Assembly: GCA_051294375.1 (NCBI GenBank)
Contig: CM119267.1
Coordinates: 26,624,872 to 26,688,871, forward strand
From: Paraspadella gotoi
Lineage: Eukaryota; Chaetognatha
Length of the DNA: 64,000 bases
Reading direction: 5' to 3'
A program made the translations under genes and the position numbers. Below are positions 12,414-21,400 of this stretch, one piece after another. Within the stretch, counting starts at the first letter, position 1; each line of letters begins with the position of its first letter. The notes under the pieces are model-generated. The model had not been told where the DNA came from, searched no databases, and was given only the letters and a program-made list of their open reading frames with translations.

Positions 12414-15400
12414 AAGAAGTGGACTAACGCGGCTGCAGAGCCGGAACTCGTTTTTAGAAGAAGCAGTGACGGGAGAAAAAGAGAGAGAGAGAGAGAGCGA
12501 CATATAGATTAAAACGTTTTTGTTTGAAATAAAACAAAACAAATACCAATATGATATGAAACTGAGAATTTTAAAGAATTGATGATTAGAAGCCATAATA
12601 AAAATTCACTCCCTATGATATCACACTTTCAGAAGCCATGATTGACAAAAAAGCGAGACCGAAAGCTAAAACCGAGCAAAAAACTAGACAGGACGGGCTA
12701 TTTGCCCGCCTGGCTCGATAATAAGAGGATATTTGTTTGTTTTTGATTAAAATGTAAACAAACATTTGAATAACTGTCCTGGCTCATTTTAAGGACATCG
12801 ATATGACAAAGCTGAACATAAATTATAGATTATCATGCTATTAATTAATTAAATTAATTAATTAATCTATAATTATTAATTAAATCTTTAAATTGTTATT
12901 AATCATTAGATTAAATTAATTATCCGTAGGCAGATCCGACACTTGTTTGCTCATTCTTGTTTTAGCCCGGATCGCCTCCACGTTCGCCTCCGCGTTCGCC
13001 TCTTTAACGCCTCGGCGGTTTTGTTTAAAAATTTATTTATAGTTTTTGTATTTGATAATATTTTTTTTAAATTAGATCAATGGATCATGAAAAAACTTTC
13101 AATTTGTATGTTTAAAATATGATAAATATAATGTTTTTTATTTTTTTTAAATGTAAACTTTTTAACTTTTTTTAATCTTTTTAACAAAAAATATATTTTA
13201 AACAATTTTTGCAAGACATTTTGGAGAGAGAGAGAGAGAGAAAAAGAGAGAGATAGAATGAAAAAGAAAAAAAGAAATAGAGAGAGAAAGGGATAAAGCT
13301 CAAAAATATTTAGGAAAAGAATGTATTAGTTGAAAATAAGGACAGGCTGAGAATAAGGACAAGATTTTTCTTATATGACTTTATTTCATTTTTTCTATTC
13401 ACTCTTCATCTTTCTGTCTTAAAAAGAATAGTAAAAATTCTAAATTTAACTTTAATAAAAATCTCTAAAAGTAAAGAAATAAACAACATCATATTATGAA
13501 TATTTATTATATAAAAATTGTGATTAATAATTTTTTGTAGTAAGCAATATTTATGAATAATATTCACCCAAGGGCATAAATTGAGAATGGGGGAAAAAAT
13601 CTGTCCTCACTTCTATACGGTACCGAGACACCCCATAAGAAAATAAAAATAACCCATTTTTGAAACACAAAAAAATTAAAAAGAATAGTGTTTTTAATAC
13701 TACATTGTATAGTGAAGTCAAAAAATTTATGATTCAAGTTTTTTATTATTGAATTTTAAAGTTTTCGCGCTAAATACACCAAAAACACAACGAAACGAAA
13801 GGGAATACCACCTTATGGCTACTAAATCAAAAGTTTTGTTATGAATTTTTTATACAAAAACCATGTCGAAAAACTTAATCAACGACTTTGTCTCATTTTT
13901 ATTTATTCAAGGATTTATAACTTTCTCTTATATCAATCATTATCTACTAAAAGAAAGCTTTAATTTGAACCCATTCTCATAAGCCTACGATTATTTGTTC
14001 TCAAGTTATTAATGAAAATACTCAAATTTATTGTAAAAATGGAACTAACAAACAATTTGATAATTAGTATATGAAAAAGACTTATTCATTTCTTATTTAA
14101 TAAAAACTATAAATGTAACATACTATTGTTTAGATTTAAAGTAAACCTAATTTTTAAATTTTTCTTTAACATAATAACTCAATCAATAACAATGCTTGGT
14201 TTGGAAAACCTTTCTCTCTCTCTTTCTTTTTTCTCTTTTGCTCTTCTTTCCACTCTCCCTCTTTCTTTCAAAAAAATCTGTACAATTTTCATAACTCTGT
14301 TTTTTCTTTTTTTATAGCATAGATTTATCATTCGATGTTTGGATATGCTGGACTTATCGACAAGTTTTGGGGTGGGATTCGATGGACCAAAAAAGTGAAA
14401 TTATAAAGCCAAGATCTGCTAAAAGCAGATCCAGCTAAAAAAAAACTTCTTAAAAGCAAAGAAAAACAAATAAAATAAAATAAAACAGACAAAAGATAAA
14501 GAAAGAAAAAATATTTTAAAATTCATATCATAAGAATGACTTTTGGTTTGCACTGCTGATTAATTATTATTAAACTATTAATTCTTTAATTTAATTCTAT
14601 TGATCAAGTCTTTTTATTGGTCGGTCTGTCTATCTTTTTCTTTTTTCCCTTTACCTTTTTTCATCCTTCTTCCTCTCCATTTCCCTGTGCCCTTATTACA
14701 TAATTCATTTTTGTTTTCAGGCAATGCACTTAGATTGCCAAAATCTGCAGCTATTACAAATGCTAAATAATACTAAAATATATTTAAAAAAAACTTGACA
14801 AGTATATTAGCCATTTTGTCTTTCATATTAATTTAATTTATTTTAATTAAATAAAATACTCTCTCTCCTTCTCCCTTCTTTTTTTCCTTTCTTTTCCTTT
14901 TTTTCTGCCTTTTTTTCAGCCATACCTCTTTTCTTTTTCTATCTCTCTCTGTGTTGAAACTAAGTTCGGAGAAGTGGCGTCTTTGAATTCTAACTGACTG
15001 GGCTAATTCTGCTCATTGAAGACGAAATGAATTCGGGTATAAATGGCGCAGAAGAGACGATGGCGCCGGTCAAGACGCCCTGGAGATGACGACGACAAAG
15101 TCTCGGCAGAACGTCGGCTAAGGCCGAAAGGACGACGATCTACGAAGCCCAGGACTTGACGAAATGTCTGTAGTAAGTCTGTAGTTGCTTGAGCAGATAA
15201 GTCTGTAGCAGTGTAGTTGTAGTCTGTAGAGGCAGAGTCTGTAGTTAGAAGTCCTGGGCAAGGAATAACAAAACATTTAGTACAAACTCAGCAAATATAT
15301 ATAAATTTAAAGTGTCTTTCTTACTTGTTTCTGAAGCCAATATTAACCAAAAAAGAATTGCTTCTCTTCATAGAAAAGTCCACAAAACCAGCGATCACAC

Positions 15401-18400
15401 AAAAAATAAGTTTCCGAGATATCTAAATAAGAGTTTCTAATGCTCTGAAAAAGAACTAAAAACCCAGTGACAACTTTGAGATCTGAAGATGCCACGTGGG
15501 TAGAATTCGATTAGAATCTTAATCGAAATCTATCGAAATCACGGGCACCAATCAGAATCAGCTGTACACTGCCTTCGGAAATCTATACTTAAGTATAAAC
15601 AAAAGAAAGAGCCTAAAGATGTCATTGTGATCGCTAGAATGGAAGCATTTTCGATGCCAGTAACAAAGAACAAAAGAGCATTGGGAGAAAAGATAGAGAA
15701 GCTGGATTTCCTCGTAATATTAAAGATAGTTATTTCGTAACACTCTCTCTCTATATTTTTTTTCTCTCTGTCTCTCTCTATCTCTCTTACTCTCTCTCTC
15801 TCTGGCTTTCTCTCTCTCTTGGTCTCTCTCTCTCTCTTGGTCTCTCTCTCTCTGGCTTTCTCTCTCTCTTGGTCTCTCTCTCTCTGGCTATCTTTCTCTC
15901 TCTTGGTCTCTCTCTCTGGCTATCTTTCTCTCTCTGTCTTGCTCTCTCTCTTGCACTCTCTATTTGCGCGCTCTCTCTGTCCACACTGCTTCCTTCTCTC
16001 CCTCTCTCTTTAAATTATATTTTTTTCATTATCTAGCAATAATTCACATTCATTTTTTGAAAAGTTGTTTTTTCAGTTTTTTTATATTTTTGCTTTATAT
16101 TATTTATATTTTAATATATATACTATTTTTTAAAATTAAAATTCCAAAGTCAGGAGCAAGATAACTTATTTATTAAATGAATGGATAATTGTTATATTGT
16201 TTGTACCAATTTCATGAATTGTTTTTTATAAATAAATTGATAATATAAATTTTAATATAAAAATTAAAACTGTATAAGTTAAAAGGTAATATAAATTAAA
16301 AAAATTACCAATAAAAAAAAATACAAGTTAAAAAAATGAAGCAAGTTAAAAAAAATGAGGCCAGTTAAAAAAAAGATGCAATTTAAAAAATGATACAAGT
16401 TGAAAAATAATGCAAATTAAAAAAATATTACAAATTGAAAAAATGATGTAAGTAAAAAAAATGATGCAAGTTTCAAAAATAATGCTAATTAAAAAAATAA
16501 TGCGAGTTGAAAAATGAAATGAATTAAAAAATGATGCAAATTAAAAAAATAATACAAATTTAAAAAAATATGCAAGTTTAAAAATGAAGCTAGTTTTAAT
16601 TAATAAAATGAATAAATAGAATAGAATTATGAATAAATGATTTAATTAAATATTCATAGGAATAAATTAACTAATTAATTATCTTTTATTTAAAATAAAA
16701 AAGGAATAAATTGAGTGAATGAATGTATTAAAAGAAAAAGATATAAAAATATATGCTTATGTACAACAACTTATTAGATAAAAAAATTATAAACAGAACT
16801 AGAAATATTTTCTTTTTGAATAAAAATATATTAATATAAAACCAATGGCAGCTGATAAACGCTTCATTCTAAATTTGAAAAAAAGAACAATTTTTGGAAC
16901 AATAGAAAGGTTATAATTTGGCAAAAACCTTTTGATTTTCGCCTATAAAAACAAAAGCTCAAGAGGCAAACGCGCAACGTTTTTTGCGCCTCCGCATTCG
17001 CCTCCCTTCTCCCCAATTTTTGTCTGTAGTCCGCTTTCGCCACCTCAAAAAACATGCCCCTCCGCGCGTTTTCACTCCGCCTCCCGGATCGCGTCTGCAT
17101 CTCTGATCTTAACTGATCAATATAAAATTTGAACACATAAATGACTTTTATATTTTCTACTCAACTAATTTTTAAAATCAATGAAATAACCACTGGTTTT
17201 CAAATGACAGCGTATTTCTACCGGCGCTTGTAAAATTGTCACCATAACTGTTAAGGTAGTTAAGTAATAACTTTTTTTACCAATAATAATTTGATCCATT
17301 GTTACTAAGAAGAAGAGAAAATCCCAGCTTATGGCAACAGCCGGGTTGCCTGTGATGTCCATTGGGGGCTTCCAACCCTCAGTGTTGCCTTCAGTCACTG
17401 GCGCGGTTACCCTAGTTGTTAGGACTGTGGATGGAACACAACGCCTGGGATGGTGTGTTACTCTCTGAGCCAATGGTATTGGCTGAATGATAGTGGATGT
17501 GAGGCGACGTGAATATACCGCCACAAGTTTGTGAATGTACAATTTTACCCAAAATGACCAAAACTCATTTTTTGTTTTTCCTTAGATAAAACTGCGACTT
17601 GGTCCGTTCCACCTGGCCCCGGGACTATTTCCGCCCGTGAGGGACACTCCTTCGCCTGCGACGCCGAGCTGAAATTTCGACTTATGGGCAACGGGCTCAA
17701 CGCCACGCTCGAAACCTTTGATCTAAGGGTCATTATCATTCCCTCGTTTATTCTTTGTAACTCTAACTTTTCAATCATTTACCCAGTTCATTATCAATCA
17801 ATTGGCCTATTGAAGAGACAGTAATTATTGTTGTTAGTGACAGAACCGTTCAAAATAAACAGTCCCTGAGCTTTGGATCAGGCTGTAACACCGTGTTACA
17901 GGCGGGTTAAGCGCCCCGTCTCTCTTAACTACTAGGCGATCACAGGGCTAGAACCCCGGACCTTTGGGTTGGGAGGCGAATGACTTGCCTCCTGCACCAA
18001 TGGCAGCTGATGAACGTTTGGTGGATTTTAGTCCACCATACTATTTTGTTTCTACTCAGTGAGTAGAAACAAACCTTTACTATTTCATTCTCAATCACTT
18101 TTATAAGCAGATCCTGACTCTATAATTCACTTTGTCGGTACGTCGGTCCGCCCCCTCAATCTTGTCGGGCATTCACTTATATCATGTCAGAACATCGAAT
18201 TATAATAAATTATGCAAAAAAAAACGATGACCGTCCGTCTGTCTGTCCGTCCGTCCCAACTTAGCAAAAAACACCAATTACTCATCATTGGATGGATGGA
18301 TTGGAATGAAATTTTGTGTGTGGGTAGGGAAGTGTGTGATTGAGCTGGATATGAAATTTCGTTGGAATTGTCAGAGTGGAAATGAGTTTAAATGGAAAAA

Positions 18401-21400
18401 ACAAAAAATATATTACACTATTCGAACACCAATTACTCACGAGTGGATGGGGCGATTGACTTGAGAATTTTTATTGGGTAGAAAAGTGTGTGATTAAACT
18501 GGAAATCAAATTTCGATGGAATCGTTTGAGTGGAAATGAGTTTAAATTGAAAAAGCAAGAACCTGTTTAACTAAATGATTATGCTTCTTTTTCTTTTATT
18601 TTAAATCTAAATGCAAGATGTATTAATTTATCAAATAATTAACCAGTTAATAATCAATTAGTCAATTAAATAATAAATAATTAATTAATCAGCAATTAAT
18701 CAATAAAAACAAACATTTCGGATCAAATAGCCTAATTAATTAAATATTAACTGAATTAATTAATTATTAATTAATTAATTACCGATAATGATTGTCGGAC
18801 GATCCAACATTGTTTGCTCAAACTTGTTTTTACTAATTTTTATTCTAATCAATTTGCTTATTTATTCCTTAGGTTTATCACTTTGCTAAGTTCATTCTCA
18901 ATCATTTTTATTAATTAAATTAAAATAATTAAACTCGGACAGACGCTGGGTTGGCAAAAACTGGGTTTTTGTTTTTTTTTAAATTATAGATAGCATATTA
19001 ATTTTTTTTAAGATACAAATTTTTATATTAATTTCCTTTCTTTTCGTTGTTTTTGCAAATTAGAGAAAGACAAAGTTTATTTGTTTATGTACAACGATTT
19101 TATTTTTACATAGGACATGTTTCGGCTTTAAGTATAAGCCTTCATCAGCGTTTGATTAATCAGACAAATTTTTCTCTTAACATTGAGTCAGAGAGAGAGA
19201 GAGAGAGAGAGTTGAGAGAGAGAGAGAGAACAGAGAGAGAGAGAAAAGAGAAGAGAGAGTAAAGCTTCCAACAAAGGTTGAGATAAGGACAGTGGTCAGA
19301 TGAGGACAGGTGAAGGTAAGGAGAGAGAAGAAGAGGAAAGTGGTTGAAATGTGAATAGTGAAAATTTGAAGAGACAGAGAGAGAAAATATTTACGTTTTT
19401 TGTAATGTACAACAAAGATAAAGAATAATAATTCAATAACAACAAATAATATACTTAATGCTTAAACTAGTAGATTTAACGAGAAATATTTTAACTAGTT
19501 TTTAATTAAGATTGAAATAAGAGAAAGAGAAAGAAGAATGTGTGGTTAGGGATAGCTAAGTTGTAGAATTAGAGAAATAAAGATAAGAAAGAGCTCAAAA
19601 TGAGCCCATGACAAGTCAATGACCCGATCATATCATCAACGTCCTGCTTTTGCCAGGCCGGGGGGGCCAGCTCATTTTGAGCTCTTTCTTTATCTTTATT
19701 TTCTCTAATTCTACACTTAGCTATCCCTAACCACACATTCTTCTTTTCTCTTTCTCTTTATTTCAATCTTAATTAACAAACTAGTTAAAAATATTCTCAG
19801 TTAAATCTACTAGTTTAAGCATTAAGTATATTTATTTGTTATTGAATTATTATTCCTTTATCTTTGTTGTACATTACAAAAAATGTAAATATTTTCTCTC
19901 TCTCTGTCTCTTCAAATTTTCACTATTCACATTTCAACCACTTTCCTCTTCTTCTTCTCTCTCCTTACCTTCACCTGTCCTCAATCTGACCACTGTCCTT
20001 ATCTCAACCTTTGTTGGAAGCTTTATCTCTCTCTCTCTTTTCTCTCTCTCTGTCTCTCTCTCTCTCTCTCTGACTCAATGTTAAGAGAAAAATTTGTCTG
20101 ATTAATCAAACGCTGATGAAGGCTTATACTTAAAGCCGAAACATGTCCTATGTAAAAATAAATCGTTGTACATAAACAAATAAACTTTGTCTTTCTCTAA
20201 GATACAAATTTAAAATATTTATACTTCTTAAGTGATTAATGATAAAAATATATGAAAATATACTGATTATATTTAATAATAGTATTAATTAATTAATATT
20301 TTTTATGGTAAACAATGTAATAAATATAAATATTATATTTTTTGAATAAAACCTGTTATGAAAAAAGTGTATAAACTTAATTTTATTAGAAAATAGTAAT
20401 TAAATACTCAAAATAATTTGATATAAATATGCATCATAAACATTTAAATAAATTACTAATACATTGAAAATTGAAGTACATCTTTAGTACATGTTTTTGC
20501 CGAACTTGTCTTTTGGGCTAAAAATAAATTTTGATGTTTGGATATAATATTTGAGTTAGTAGAAGAAGTTTGAATTTGTTTACAACAACGATATTATTGG
20601 TACAAACTTCTTCTACTAATTCAAACACACCAAAACGAAAGGAAATTCGCGATGCCTAATATTTGAGTTAATAAAATATTAAGGTGTTTAATTAGGCTAA
20701 GATTTTTTCCTGAAGTCAATATATTATTTTCCCGCATTCTCGTTAATTTATTCCTGGTTAGGATACCTTTTCAGAGAATTCTTTAACATGTGACTTATAG
20801 TCAAATATATAATTTTATTGAAGTTTAATTTTTTCTGATAAATAGCTTTAAAAGACCCTAACCTTGTGTTAAATAATAACGAGAGAATAGCAATCATTTT
20901 TAATGTATCGCTCTTTACATAATTTGCGATTCATGATTAGGATTACTTAATATAAGGAAAATGGTACAGAAGCCAGCAACGAAAGTGATACTGATATTAA
21001 ACATGTAAAACATAGGTTTAGGGTTATTTTTTATCACTAAATTATATATTAAGCTTTGTAAAAATGATATATCTTATATGATTTAAATTTTTGCTTCAAC
21101 AATTTAATGTTTCATATTAAGAAATTAAGTAATTTTAAAAAAAAACAAAAAACCCACTTTTTAGTGGGTTTTTTTGGGTTTTTTGGCTGGGTTTTTTGGG
21201 TTTTTTTGGGTGGGTTTTTTAATGCCAACCCTGGACAGACGCCTCATTTTCTCAATGAATTCCCTGCGATTAACTTAAAATCCGCTTCACAGATTCAACC
21301 CTTTATGGAGACGGAGAACGAGTCAGGATTTGGCATCATCGAACGATGCCAACATGACCAGGTCAGACATAAAAACTTAGGATGTTTGATCCACGGACTT

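Larger units (their letters stand above)
3164..17585 (+). other. LAMP-like gene intron 2, 14.4 kb, repeat-filled
   Basis: Between donor gtgagt and acceptor ccttag. It contains family A and C elements, telomere-like DNA, an LTR-like repeat and GA tracts described separately. No further LAMP exon was seen. Confidence 0.8.
19060..20200. mobile_element. Family C fold-back element, two intact hammerheads
   Basis: Left arm 19060-19605 and right arm 19672-20200 are near-perfect inverted copies (ends ttagagaaagacaaag and ctttgtctttctctaa). The small centre keeps only the last codons of the central ORF (PMTSQ then stop at about 19622) before gggggggccagctcatttt. Confidence 0.85.

Noticed and set aside
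21150-21225. Hairpin plus T-run resembling an intrinsic terminator (gtgggttttttt)
   Set aside because: It is a TGGG/T simple repeat inside a LAMP intron; bacterial-type termination does not apply.
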